Shown in pieces: positions 48,995 to 56,743 of a DNA stretch of 64,000 nucleotides (the stretch's first letter is position 1; the number at the start of each line of letters is the position of its first letter). The stretch comes from JAJKJG01 sp036556825 (lineage in GTDB: Bacteria > Pseudomonadota > Alphaproteobacteria > Rhizobiales > Beijerinckiaceae). The notes beneath the pieces are model-generated. The model was not told the DNA's origin and made no database searches. It saw nothing but the letters and a program-made list of their open reading frames with translations. The position numbers and the translations under genes are program-made. Where the stretch lies: positions 38,652 to 102,651 of the forward strand of contig DATBIR010000100.1 of NCBI GenBank assembly GCA_036556825.1, read 5' to 3'.

Positions 48995-49993
48995 TTATGC
49001 CGCCGCCTGCAGCTGTGCGGTCGTGCGGCGCACGTGCTCGACGGCCTCGCGCAGCGTCTCCAGGCCGGCGCCGGGCTTGCCGGCTTCGGTCGCGAGGTGG
49101 CGGCGGAAGAGCCGCGCGCCCGGCCGGCCGGCGAACATGCCGAGGATGTGGCGCGTCATCTGGTGCAGGCGCACGCCTTCCGCCAGCCGCGCCGCCACAT
49201 ACGGCGCGAAGGCTTCGACCGCCGCGAACGGGTCGGCGACCGGCGGCGCCTCGCCAAACAGCTTCGGGTCGACGGCGAGCAGCAGCTCCGGATTCTGGTA
49301 GGCGGCGCGCCCGAGCATCACGCCGTCGACATGCTCCAGCTGCGCCCTGGCGTCGTCGATCGTCAGGATGCCGCCGTTGATGGCGATCGGCAGCCCCGGA
49401 TGCGCGCTCTTGAGGCGGTGCACGCGCGCATAATCGAGCGGCGGCACGTCGCGGTTCTCCTTGGGCGACAGCCCCTGCAGCCACGCCTTGCGGGCATGCA
49501 CGACCAGCGCGTCGGCGTTCGCCGCGACGACCGCGTCGGCGAGCCTGTTCAGGGCGTCTTCCGTGTCCTGCTCGTCGACGCCGATGCGGCACTTGACCGT
49601 CACCGGGATCGTCACCGCCGCCTTCATGGCCGCGACGCAATCGCCGACCAGCGCCGGCTCGCGCATCAGGCAGGCGCCGAAGCGGCCCTCCTGCACCCGG
49701 TCCGACGGGCAGCCGACATTGAGGTTGACCTCGTCGTAGCCGAGGTCGGCGCAGATGCGCGCCGCGGCGGCGAGGTCGCGCGGGTTCGACCCGCCGAGTT
49801 GCACCGCCAGCGGATGCTCCTCCGGGCTGAACCCGAGCAGCTTTTGCCGCGGGCCGTGGATCACCGCCCCCGTGGTGACCATCTCGGTGTAGAGCCGGGT
49901 CCGGCGCGACAGGAGGCGATGGAAGAACCGGCAATGCCGGTCCGTCCAGTCCATCATCGGTGCGACGGAAAAGCGGATGTCCTCAGGCGTCAT
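48995..49993 (-). CDS. dusA: tRNA-dihydrouridine(20/20a) synthase DusA
   Basis: A 332-residue FMN enzyme that reduces uridines in the tRNA D-loop. The start MTPEDIRFSVAPMMDWTDRHCRFF is the DusA type (APMMDWTD). Further motifs are LYTEMVTTGAVIHG, the catalytic Cys in NLNVGCPSDRVQEGRFGACLM, VKCRIGVDE, LVVHARKAWLQGLSPKENR and GGILTIDDA. The catalytic Cys near residue 102 and the FMN-binding residues are intact. The frame is open 26 codons upstream; the ATG at 49993 matches the family N-terminus. It stands alone and converges with the TauE-like gene. Confidence 0.93.
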   Translation of the reverse strand: MTPEDIRFSVAPMMDWTDRHCRFFHRLLSRRTRLYTEMVTTGAVIHGPRQKLLGFSPEEHPLAVQLGGSNPRDLAAAARICADLGYDEVNLNVGCPSDRVQEGRFGACLMREPALVGDCVAAMKAAVTIPVTVKCRIGVDEQDTEDALNRLADAVVAANADALVVHARKAWLQGLSPKENRDVPPLDYARVHRLKSAHPGLPIAINGGILTIDDARAQLEHVDGVMLGRAAYQNPELLLAVDPKLFGEAPPVADPFAAVEAFAPYVAARLAEGVRLHQMTRHILGMFAGRPGARLFRRHLATEAGKPGAGLETLREAVEHVRRTTAQLQAAA

Positions 49994-50358
49994 GCGGGGG
50001 AGATAGACGCCCGGAGGCCGGGGGGCAATGGCGGGGCGCCTGATCCGGTCGAAGGCGCAGATGGTCACCAACGCCTTGCTGACAAGCGCCCATGGCAGGG
50101 CCGAGCCGCGTCAGGGAGGCATCTCCCTTACCACCGTCGGCATCTTTGGGGGCTTTCTCCGGTTGCCCCAGGGAGGCCGTACAGGCTCCTCGGACGACCT
50201 GATCCGGTCAGGGATGGGGCGCGCATATCTCATCGGCGAGCTCCAGGCCATGACGTCGCTCGCGGGCTGGCGATGCCGATTTTCGCCGTCGGCACGCAGC
50301 GCGACCACGTCGCCCCGTTGCGGTCGATTTACAAGAACGCCACGGGCGAGGGCCCCGA
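49994..50358. other. 365-bp intergenic region without recognisable gene
   Basis: It lies between the dusA start and the stop of the NnrS-like gene. Open frames on both strands have low-complexity, Arg/Pro-rich translations without motifs. The region may contain the leftward dusA promoter near its left end. I see no repeat, tRNA or clear relic. Confidence 0.5.
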
Positions 50359-51507
50359 TCATGCGCCGGTCGGGAATTGCCTTCGTGCCCGCCGTCTCGC
50401 GGTGCTGCCGATGCACAGAACAAAGCCCGACAAAGCCAGCAGGGTGACGACACCGCTCCATTGCCGCGCAGCCTGCCATTGCAGCACGTCACCGAGAACG
50501 CGCAGCGCCACGGACGCGTGAAGCAGGACAAGCGGCCCGTAGAGGAAGGGGGTATAGGCGATGCGCAGGCGCGCCACGGCCGGCAGGATGATCAGCGCAT
50601 GTCCGAAGACCATTGAGAATACGAAGCCGATGAGGAGAGCATGAAGCACCGCATCGTAGCCGAAGACCGAGGTCTCGACAGCAGAGGCGATCAGCATCGC
50701 ACCAGCGCAGCCCGCCCAGAGATAGCCGGAGAGCATGCTGACCGCCATGAATCGCGTCTGTCCCACTCGGCGGATATTCGGAAGCGCGATGTCATGACGG
50801 AGAAGCCATGTCGTCAGGGTCAGGAGCCCGGTCCCGAAAAGCAGCGCGCCGCTGATGGTGGTGAGGCGGTTGTGAGCGCCGGCGCCCATAAGCCCGACCG
50901 CGACCACGAACGTCGCCTGGCTGCCCCATTTCGCAAGCAATACGCGGCTGAGCTCCAGGCGCTCCGCGGCAATCGTGAGGATCAGAAACGCGAGCCACCA
51001 ACCGATCACATCCGGCACGGAGTCGGCCATCATCCAGAGAATGTTGCCCACCATCCATGCGAGGGCGCCGGACACCAGTGTCCCCGTGAACAGCGCGGGC
51101 TGCTGGGCCGCGATCGACAATGACGCCGCCGCGAGCGCGGACGAGGCGCCGGCGTAGAGTCCGGCGCCAATGTAGGTCGGCGCACCCGCCAGCAGCGCCA
51201 GCGTGCCTACCCCGGACAGCAGCGGAGCCGCATGGGCCCAGCGCTGCCCGAGCGCGACGGCGCGTTCGAGACCGATGAGCGTTCCGAAGAGTCCCGAGAC
51301 GAGGAGCGGCCCGTGTACGGCTGCGAGGGAGGCTCCGTGCGGGGGCGTCCATCCGATGCGCCACATGCCGCCGCATAGGCCGGCAAGCATCGCGACCGCA
51401 CCGAATGCCAGCGCGGGAACGCGAAGCGCCATCCCGCCGCGCGCCACCGCGCTCCGGGTTGCCACTGCTTCCGACGGCGCTGCAGCCGATGCGGGCGCGC
51501 TGGGCAT
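50359..51507 (-). CDS. polytopic membrane protein, NnrS-like
   Basis: A 382-residue protein with about eleven to twelve hydrophobic helices. Conserved histidines sit at helix ends: AAVHGPLLVSGLFGTLIGLERA near residue 60, YDAVLHALLIGFVFSMVFGHALIILPAV near 285, and LLHASVALRVLGD near 330. The spacing of His residues and the 'HAL..GF...M.FGHA' segment resemble NnrS haem/copper membrane proteins linked to nitric oxide stress, though similarity is only by eye. The ATG at 51507 precedes MPSAPASAAAP. It lies in a leftward unit facing the haem-copper oxidase operon, together with DUF59 and thioredoxin-like genes. Confidence 0.6.
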   Translation of the reverse strand: MPSAPASAAAPSEAVATRSAVARGGMALRVPALAFGAVAMLAGLCGGMWRIGWTPPHGASLAAVHGPLLVSGLFGTLIGLERAVALGQRWAHAAPLLSGVGTLALLAGAPTYIGAGLYAGASSALAAASLSIAAQQPALFTGTLVSGALAWMVGNILWMMADSVPDVIGWWLAFLILTIAAERLELSRVLLAKWGSQATFVVAVGLMGAGAHNRLTTISGALLFGTGLLTLTTWLLRHDIALPNIRRVGQTRFMAVSMLSGYLWAGCAGAMLIASAVETSVFGYDAVLHALLIGFVFSMVFGHALIILPAVARLRIAYTPFLYGPLVLLHASVALRVLGDVLQWQAARQWSGVVTLLALSGFVLCIGSTARRRARRQFPTGA

Positions 51508-51672
51508 GAGGGTAATTTGCTCCTCTCGTCTGACCTGATCTTGCGTGGCGGTCCGCGGTGAAGTGCTTCGGCGACGGTTCGGATCGCTATCGGGGACGAG
51601 CAAGATCATTGTCTCGCGCGTCTGGCGCATGATCACCGGACGATGACGCTCAGATTTGACCTGAGCTGGATA

Positions 51673-52014
51673 TCAGGCAACCTCCCCGCGAGGATTGCGC
51701 AGACGCTTCAGGCCGCGGCTGCTGATGCGCCCCGGATGCCAGAGCGGCTCCCAGACGAGATTGACGTCAATACGGTTGACGTCCTGAAAGCGGGCCGCGA
51801 GACGCTCCCGTATATCGTCGAGGATCATCTCGCCGATCGGGCACGCCCGTGTGGTGAGAGTTATCGAAACCTGAATCCCTTCTGGCGTCCGCGCCGCCCG
51901 GTAGACGAGGCCGAGATCGACGATGCTCAGCCCGATCTCTGGGTCGATCACCGTGTCGAGGCACACCAGAATGTCAGGATCGAGCGTCGCAAGCGTTGGC
52001 TCGTGGTCGTTCAT
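51673..52014 (-). CDS. DUF59/MIP18-family metal-sulfur cluster assembly protein
   Basis: A 113-residue protein of the SufT/PaaD-like DUF59 family. It has LDTVIDPEIGLSIVDLGLVY (the D-P-E-x-G-x-x-I-V-D-L-G signature) and ITLTTRACPIGEMILDDIRE with the conserved cysteine. A C-terminal VNRIDVNLVWEPLWHPGRIS matches the usual V-x-V-x-x-x-W-x-P-x-W-x-P ending. Such proteins help load Fe-S clusters. Its neighbours encode a protein with two [4Fe-4S] clusters, a plausible client. GGTGAGGG precedes the ATG, and the longer upstream frame is not conserved-looking. Confidence 0.85.
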   Translation of the reverse strand: MNDHEPTLATLDPDILVCLDTVIDPEIGLSIVDLGLVYRAARTPEGIQVSITLTTRACPIGEMILDDIRERLAARFQDVNRIDVNLVWEPLWHPGRISSRGLKRLRNPRGEVA

Positions 52015-52144
52015 GGGGCCCTCACCGATGGAGCATCCTTGCGTGAGCAGGACGATCCCTCTTTGCCCCGTCACAAACAGCAGGACGAAAAGCGTGCGGT
52101 GCAAGATCTTGCGTGTCGGTCGCGGCCGGGAAGCGCGTGAGCCT

Positions 52145-52555
52145 TCAGCCCCGGCGCGCCTCACGTCGCACCAGCGGGAGCACGCTCGAGCGCCAAAGCG
52201 AAAGCCCGCCGGCGGCACCGATGACGTGATCGTTGCGGATCACCAGCCACAAAGGCACGCCGCGTGCGCGCTCGGCGCTCGCTCTATAGCGGCGGAGGTC
52301 GGCGGGCCAGACCGGCTCCTCGAACGTTTCTGACAGGCGCGGGGCGATCACCTCCCGGTAACGCACCCGCTCATCGTCGATGCCAGCGAGGAACGCGGGT
52401 TTCTGGTCTCGGCGCCAGGCTCGGCACGGCCCGCAATCCTCCGCGCCCACGTAGAGCAGCAGGACCGGATTGCTCGTTCGGGATCCGGAATCTTGCACCG
52501 CATCGGCCGCCAGCCCGATCGCCATAAAGCCGGCGAGAGCAAGCGCCGCCTTCAT
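52145..52555 (-). CDS. periplasmic thioredoxin-fold protein with CGPC motif
   Basis: A 136-residue exported protein. A signal peptide (MKAALALAGFMAIGLAADA) is followed by LLLYVGAEDCGPCRAWRRDQ, where CGPC is the redox-active thioredoxin pair. VPLWLVIRNDHVIGAAGGL corresponds to the cis-Pro strand. It is smaller than standard TlpA/ResA proteins. It is probably involved in thiol control or copper-site maturation for the oxidase encoded divergently, next to the SCO protein of that operon. That link is inference from position. Confidence 0.7.
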   Translation of the reverse strand: MKAALALAGFMAIGLAADAVQDSGSRTSNPVLLLYVGAEDCGPCRAWRRDQKPAFLAGIDDERVRYREVIAPRLSETFEEPVWPADLRRYRASAERARGVPLWLVIRNDHVIGAAGGLSLWRSSVLPLVRREARRG

Positions 52556-52611
52556 CGGACAAGCTCCTGGCGTCATGGTCGCATGATTAGCAGAGCGCTG
52601 CGACAGCCAGT

Positions 52612-52625
52612 TTGCGCAAGATCAA
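52612..52625. promoter_or_regulatory. FNR/FixK/NnrR-type box upstream of the haem-copper oxidase operon
   Basis: TTGCGCAAGATCAA fits the TTG-N8-CAA pattern of CRP/FNR-family sites (FixK and NnrR boxes of Rhizobiales have this form). It is centred about 60 bases before the ATG of the small subunit and lies between the divergent thioredoxin-like gene and the operon, so it could control one or both directions under low oxygen or NO. Confidence 0.5.
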
Positions 52626-52679
52626 GGACCGGTTCTTCAACTTGGGCGAATCTGTGGCGCCAATGAATGAGGCGCCGCC

Positions 52680-52859
52680 ATGCCGCCAACCACCATCGAA
52701 CCGGTCGAGACTGACGCGCAGGAATCCGAACCGATCCCCTTCATGCAGCGGGTTCTCGATGACCCATTCCTGTTGCTGTTCCTCGGGGTGGTGATTCCAA
52801 CGGTCCTTTATATCGTGTGGGGGGTCATGGAGATCGCGTCCATCCCCCTCGCCAAGTGA
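52680..52859 (+). CDS. 59-aa single-helix subunit of the haem-copper oxidase
   Basis: A short gene that precedes the CuA subunit by 21 bp. The N-terminal third is acidic and polar (TIEPVETDAQESEPIPF), then comes VLDDPFLLLFLGVVIPTVLY, the start of one membrane helix that ends at VMEI, with IASIPLAK at the C-terminus. In the ba3 oxidase of Thermus the gene order is also small one-helix subunit (IIa), subunit II, subunit I, so this is the likely equivalent. No ribosome site stronger than GAATGAGG is seen. Confidence 0.75.
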   Translation: MPPTTIEPVETDAQESEPIPFMQRVLDDPFLLLFLGVVIPTVLYIVWGVMEIASIPLAK

Positions 52860-52880
52860 TCGGATCGAGGGGGGAGCACC

Positions 52881-53438
52881 ATGGCCATCACGCCTCCGGA
52901 AAGCCGTATCTGGTGGAAGGAGCCCATCGAACGGGTCGAGCTCGTCTGGGTCGGGGTCGCGTTCCTCTGGGGCCTGTTCATGTTCTTCTTCATGATCGCC
53001 TGGCATTTCATCGGACAGCAGAACCTTTCGAACGAGACCTACAGAATCGCGCCGAGCGCCTACGAGCAGAAGGTCGACGCCTTCGCCACGGCATACCAGG
53101 TCAGGGAGGAATCGGGCGTTCCGGTTGCACGTCCGCCGGCCGGAGCGGACGTCTTCCTGCTCGGCCGGCTGTGGCAGTGGTGGCCGATCCTGGAGCTTGA
53201 GAAGGGACAGAGCTACCGCATCCACCTGTCGTCGATCGATTGGCAGCACGGCTTCTCGCTGCAGCCGACCAACATCAACATCCAGGTGCATCCCGGCTAC
53301 GAGCACGTGTTTACCCTCACCCCGACCGAGACGGGAGAGTTCGGCATCGTCTGCAACGAGTTCTGCGGCATCGGCCATCACCAGATGACCGGCAAGATCA
53401 TCGTCAGGGACAGAGAACGCGCGGCGGAGGCGAAATAA
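52881..53438 (+). CDS. haem-copper oxidase subunit II with CuA centre (ba3-like)
   Basis: A 185-residue protein with one N-terminal helix (VELVWVGVAFLWGLFMFFFM) and a periplasmic cupredoxin domain. The CuA ligands are complete: His123 (DWQHGFSL), then CNEFCGIGHHQM giving Cys158, Glu160 (carbonyl), Cys162, His166 and Met169. Spacing is identical to the Thermus ba3 subunit (CNQYCGLGHQNM). It accepts electrons from a cytochrome c or cupredoxin and passes them to subunit I. GGGGGGAGCACC precedes the ATG, and the subunit I gene starts two bases after its stop. Confidence 0.92.
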   Translation: MAITPPESRIWWKEPIERVELVWVGVAFLWGLFMFFFMIAWHFIGQQNLSNETYRIAPSAYEQKVDAFATAYQVREESGVPVARPPAGADVFLLGRLWQWWPILELEKGQSYRIHLSSIDWQHGFSLQPTNINIQVHPGYEHVFTLTPTETGEFGIVCNEFCGIGHHQMTGKIIVRDRERAAEAK

Positions 53439-53439
53439 C

Positions 53440-55164
53440 ATGGCGATCGGCGCAACCACCACCACGGCGCCGGCGGCGGCGAGCTGGGATTACCGTGTCT
53501 GTCGCTACACCGGCCTCAAGGTCGACGTCGCCGCACAGCGGCTCATCAAGGCCAACGCGGTCGCGGCCGTGGTCTTCCTCGCCGTCGGCGGCCTGATGGG
53601 GCTCCTCGTGGCCCTCACGCGCTGGCCCGCCGTCCACCTCCTCTCCGCCGAGACGTTCTATCTCGTGCTCACCGCGCACGGCGCGAACGTGCTGCTGTTC
53701 TGGATCATCTTCTTCGAGATCGCGGTGCTCTACTTCGCCTCCGCGATCCTGTTGAATTCGCGGCTCGCCGGACCGCAATGGGCCTGGGCCGGGTTCGTCC
53801 TGATGGTCGTCGGCGCGATCACCACGAACGTCGCCGTCCTGCAGGGCGAGTCGACGGTGATGTTCACCTCCTATCCGCCGATGATGGCGAAGCCGCATTT
53901 CTACCTCGGCATCATCCTGTTCGCCGTCGGCGCCCTGATCGGCGTAGGGGTGTTCTTCGCCACGCTCGTCGTCGCCAAGAGCGAGCGAACCTATCAGGGC
54001 TCGATCCCGCTCGTGACCTTCGGCGCCCTGACCGCGGCGGTGATTGCGGTATTCACGATCGCTTCCGGAGCCATCATCCTCATCCCGACGATGCTGTGGT
54101 CCTGGGGGCTCATCAGCAACATCGACCCGCTGCTCTACAAGCTCGTGTGGTGGGGCATGGGGCATTCCACCCAGCAGATCAATGTCTCGGCGCACGTCGC
54201 CATCTGGTATGCAATCGGGGCGCTCGTCCTCGGCGCGAAGCCGCTGTCGGAAAAGGTCAGCCGCACCGCCTTCTTCCTCTACATCCTGTTCCTTCAGCTT
54301 GCCTCGGCGCATCATCTCCTGGCGGAGCCCGGCCTCAGCTCGGAATGGAAGATCGTCAACACCAGCTACATGATGTACCTCGCCGTGCTCGGCTCGATGA
54401 TCCACGGCCTGACTGTGCCGGGCGCGATCGAGGCGGCCCAGCGGCGCAACGGCTACGACAAGGGCGTCTTCGAGTGGCTGAAGAAGGCGCCGTGGGGCAA
54501 TCCGGCCTTCGCCGGCATGTTCCTGTCCCTCGTCATGTTCGGTTTCATCGGCGGCATCTCGGGCGTGGTGCTTGGCACCGAGCAGCTCAACGTGCTCATG
54601 CACAACACGATCTACGTGCCTGGCCACTTCCACGGCACGGTCGTCGCGGGTACGACGCTCGCCTTCATGGCCGGCACCTACCTCGTGCTGCCGCTCGTGT
54701 TCCAGCGCGACATCGTCTGGCCGAAGCTCGCCAGGATCCAGCCCTATCTGTTTGGCGTCGGCGCCGCCGGGATCTCGCTCTTCATGATGGGCGCGGGTAC
54801 GCTCGGCGTCCCGCGTCGCCACTGGGACATCACCTTCAGCGACGCCATCATCGGCTTCCAGCATTCGCCGGGCGCCTTTCTGATGATGGGGCTCAACGGC
54901 ATCAGCGCCGTGCTGGCCTCGCTCGGCGGCGCGCTGTTCGTGGTGATCGTCGTGGCGACCGTCGTGTTCGGCCGCAAGGTCGAGGCCGGGCAGCCGCTCA
55001 CTTTCCCGTTGCACGCGCGCGCCCGCTCGGTCGCGCAATACGGCAGCCACATGACCGTGAAGCTGCCGGGCACGATCATCCTGGTTGCAATCTTCTTCCT
55101 GTCCTTCGTCCTCTACTACTTCGTGAACTGGAAGTACCTGTCCGACCTGTGGCTGTTCCGGTGA
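53440..55164 (+). CDS. haem-copper oxidase superfamily catalytic subunit I, B-family-like, lacking the active-site tyrosine
   Basis: A 574-residue protein with about thirteen helices. All metal ligands are present: His80 (LTAHGANVLLFW) and His398 for the low-spin haem, His396 for the high-spin haem (YVPGHFHGT), and His242, His291 and His292 for CuB (WWGMGHSTQQ and SAHHLLAEP). Where O2-reducing A/B oxidases have GHPxVY with a His-Tyr crosslink, this protein has GHSTQQ, so Gln246 replaces the Tyr. The cbb3-type alternative Tyr, six residues before the HH pair, is Leu285. It may therefore be a NO reductase-like enzyme rather than an oxidase. The CuA subunit and ba3 gene order point to the B family. 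Confidence 0.88.
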   Translation: MAIGATTTTAPAAASWDYRVCRYTGLKVDVAAQRLIKANAVAAVVFLAVGGLMGLLVALTRWPAVHLLSAETFYLVLTAHGANVLLFWIIFFEIAVLYFASAILLNSRLAGPQWAWAGFVLMVVGAITTNVAVLQGESTVMFTSYPPMMAKPHFYLGIILFAVGALIGVGVFFATLVVAKSERTYQGSIPLVTFGALTAAVIAVFTIASGAIILIPTMLWSWGLISNIDPLLYKLVWWGMGHSTQQINVSAHVAIWYAIGALVLGAKPLSEKVSRTAFFLYILFLQLASAHHLLAEPGLSSEWKIVNTSYMMYLAVLGSMIHGLTVPGAIEAAQRRNGYDKGVFEWLKKAPWGNPAFAGMFLSLVMFGFIGGISGVVLGTEQLNVLMHNTIYVPGHFHGTVVAGTTLAFMAGTYLVLPLVFQRDIVWPKLARIQPYLFGVGAAGISLFMMGAGTLGVPRRHWDITFSDAIIGFQHSPGAFLMMGLNGISAVLASLGGALFVVIVVATVVFGRKVEAGQPLTFPLHARARSVAQYGSHMTVKLPGTIILVAIFFLSFVLYYFVNWKYLSDLWLFR

Positions 55165-55186
55165 CGCGAGAGACAAGGCCCAGACC

Positions 55187-55907
55187 ATGCTCGCCGCGCT
55201 GCAACTTGCATCGTCGCTCCTGAAGCTCAGGATCGGCGTGGCCATCGCGGCGAGCGCCATCGCCGGCGCCGCCGTGGCCCAGGGTGAAGGCATCGCAGTC
55301 TGGAAGCTGGGCGCCCTGGCGCTCGCCGTCCTCGGCGCTGCCGGCGCCGCCGGCGCCTTCAACCACTATTACGAGCGGGATCTCGATACGAACATGGCAC
55401 GCACCCGCTCGCGGCCTTTCGCCAGCGGACGGTTGCGGCCCAGCCCGTTTTGGCTGCTCGCCTTCGCGACGCTGTTGCTCGCCGCGTTGGCGCTCGCCGG
55501 CGCCGTCGCAGGAGCGACCAGCGCCGCCTATTCTCCTCGCCGTCGTCATGTTCCTGTGGACGCCGCCGCACTTCTGGAGCCTGGCGGCAGCAAAGCGGGA
55601 AGACTACGCGAGGGCGGGGTTTCCGATGCTGCCCGTCACGACGGCGGAGCGGACCTGGACGTTGGCGATCCTCGCGCATGCGGTCGCCCTCGCGGCGCTG
55701 TCGCTGGTGCCGATCGGATTTGGCCTTGGCCTTGTCTACGGCGTCTGCGCGGCGGGCGGCGGCGTCTATTTCGTCCATCGCAGCTGGCGCCTTTACCGCG
55801 CGCCCTCGAAGGCGACCGCCATGGCTAATTTCGGCGCTTCCCTCGTCCAGCTCGCACTCATGGTCGCCGGCGTGCTGCTCGATCCGCTTCTGGGGGGAAT
55901 TGCATGA
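55187..55907 (+). pseudogene. ctaB: broken haem O synthase (ctaB/cyoE-like prenyltransferase)
   Basis: The first half (55187 to about 55545) encodes a UbiA-type N-terminus with the first Asp motif in NHYYERDLDTNMARTRSRP. The conserved second half appears in the next frame from about 55530, with VVMFLWTPPHFWSLAAAK and the second motif KREDYARAGFPMLPV, ending at 55907. Between them, roughly 50-60 residues that CtaB proteins have are missing, and the frame changes. The two parts together give about 235 codons instead of about 290. The stop of the second part still overlaps the SCO start (ATGA). A sequencing error could explain the shift but not the deletion. Confidence 0.72.
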
Positions 55908-56743
55908 TCCGGCGGGCGCGAGCGCCGGTGCGCGCGGTGGCCCTTTGCTTGGCCGTCGCGGCCTTGTTGCCGGTATCGGCCCGCGCCGATGCCGGGCCGG
56001 CCGATCCCCGGCTCGATCCCCGCAAGGTGCTCGAAATGAGCGAAGCGGCGCTCGGGCGCGAGGTCGGCGCCCACCGGCTGATCGATTCGCAGGGCCGCGT
56101 CTTCTCGCTGGCCGCATATCGCGGGCGTCCGCTTGTCGTGAGTCTCGTCTACACCAGCTGCAGCTCGGTCTGCCCCACCGCCACCCAGCACCTTATTGGC
56201 GCGGTGACGCAGGCGCGGCGCGCGCTTGGGAGGGAAACCTTCGCCGTTCTGACGGTCGGCTTCGACGCCCGCCGCGACACACCGAAGCAACTGGCGAGCT
56301 TCGCCAGCGCCCAGGGCATCGACACGGCCGGATGGCGGCTGGCGAGCGGCGACGAGGCGTCGCTGGCGGCTCTCCTCGCCGATCTCGGATTCAGCTATGT
56401 CGCCGCCGCCGGCGGCTTCGAGCACATCACGCAGACCTCGATTCTCGACGCCGACGGCCGCGTCTATCGGCATGTCTACGGCGATGATTTCCCTATTCAG
56501 GTCTTCGTCGAACCGCTGAAGGAGCTTGTTTTCGGCGTCGTCACGCGTTCGCTGTCGATGACCGGGCTGGTGGATCGCCTGAAGTTCCTGTGCACCATCT
56601 ACGATGCGAATCTCGGACGCTACCGCACCAGCTATGCGATCGCGCTCGGAATCGGCATCGGCGGCCTTTCGCTTGTCGCCACCGGCGCGGTGCTGCTGGC
56701 CGCCTGGCGCCAGACGCGGCGCCAGGAACGGCGCCCCGCGTGA
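55904..56743 (+). CDS. SCO1/SenC-family copper chaperone
   Basis: A 279-residue protein. Signal peptide ending near ARA, then a thioredoxin fold with VSLVYTSCSSVCPTATQHL, where CSSVCP supplies two copper ligands, and FEHITQTSI with the His ligand about 125 residues later. A C-terminal membrane helix (ALGIGIGGLSLVATGAVLLAAW) is present, which is extra compared with short SCO proteins, so the protein may be anchored at both ends. It delivers copper to the CuA site of subunit II. It overlaps the broken ctaB upstream and the cytochrome b gene downstream by four bases each, showing translational coupling. Confidence 0.9.
   Translation: MIRRARAPVRAVALCLAVAALLPVSARADAGPADPRLDPRKVLEMSEAALGREVGAHRLIDSQGRVFSLAAYRGRPLVVSLVYTSCSSVCPTATQHLIGAVTQARRALGRETFAVLTVGFDARRDTPKQLASFASAQGIDTAGWRLASGDEASLAALLADLGFSYVAAAGGFEHITQTSILDADGRVYRHVYGDDFPIQVFVEPLKELVFGVVTRSLSMTGLVDRLKFLCTIYDANLGRYRTSYAIALGIGIGGLSLVATGAVLLAAWRQTRRQERRPA

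Noticed and set aside
50028..50479. Overlapping open frames in the gap between dusA and the NnrS-like gene
   Set aside because: Both strands are open but translations are low-complexity and overlap the real NnrS-like coding end.
52101..52112. GCAAGATCTTGC palindrome upstream of the DUF59 gene as an FNR-type box
   Set aside because: Half-sites are CAAG/CTTG rather than TTG...CAA, so it does not fit; kept only as a chance palindrome.
53440..55164. Annotation of subunit I as an ordinary cbb3 oxidase
   Set aside because: No CcoO or CcoP genes follow, subunit II has CuA, and the cbb3-specific tyrosine position before the HH pair is Leu.
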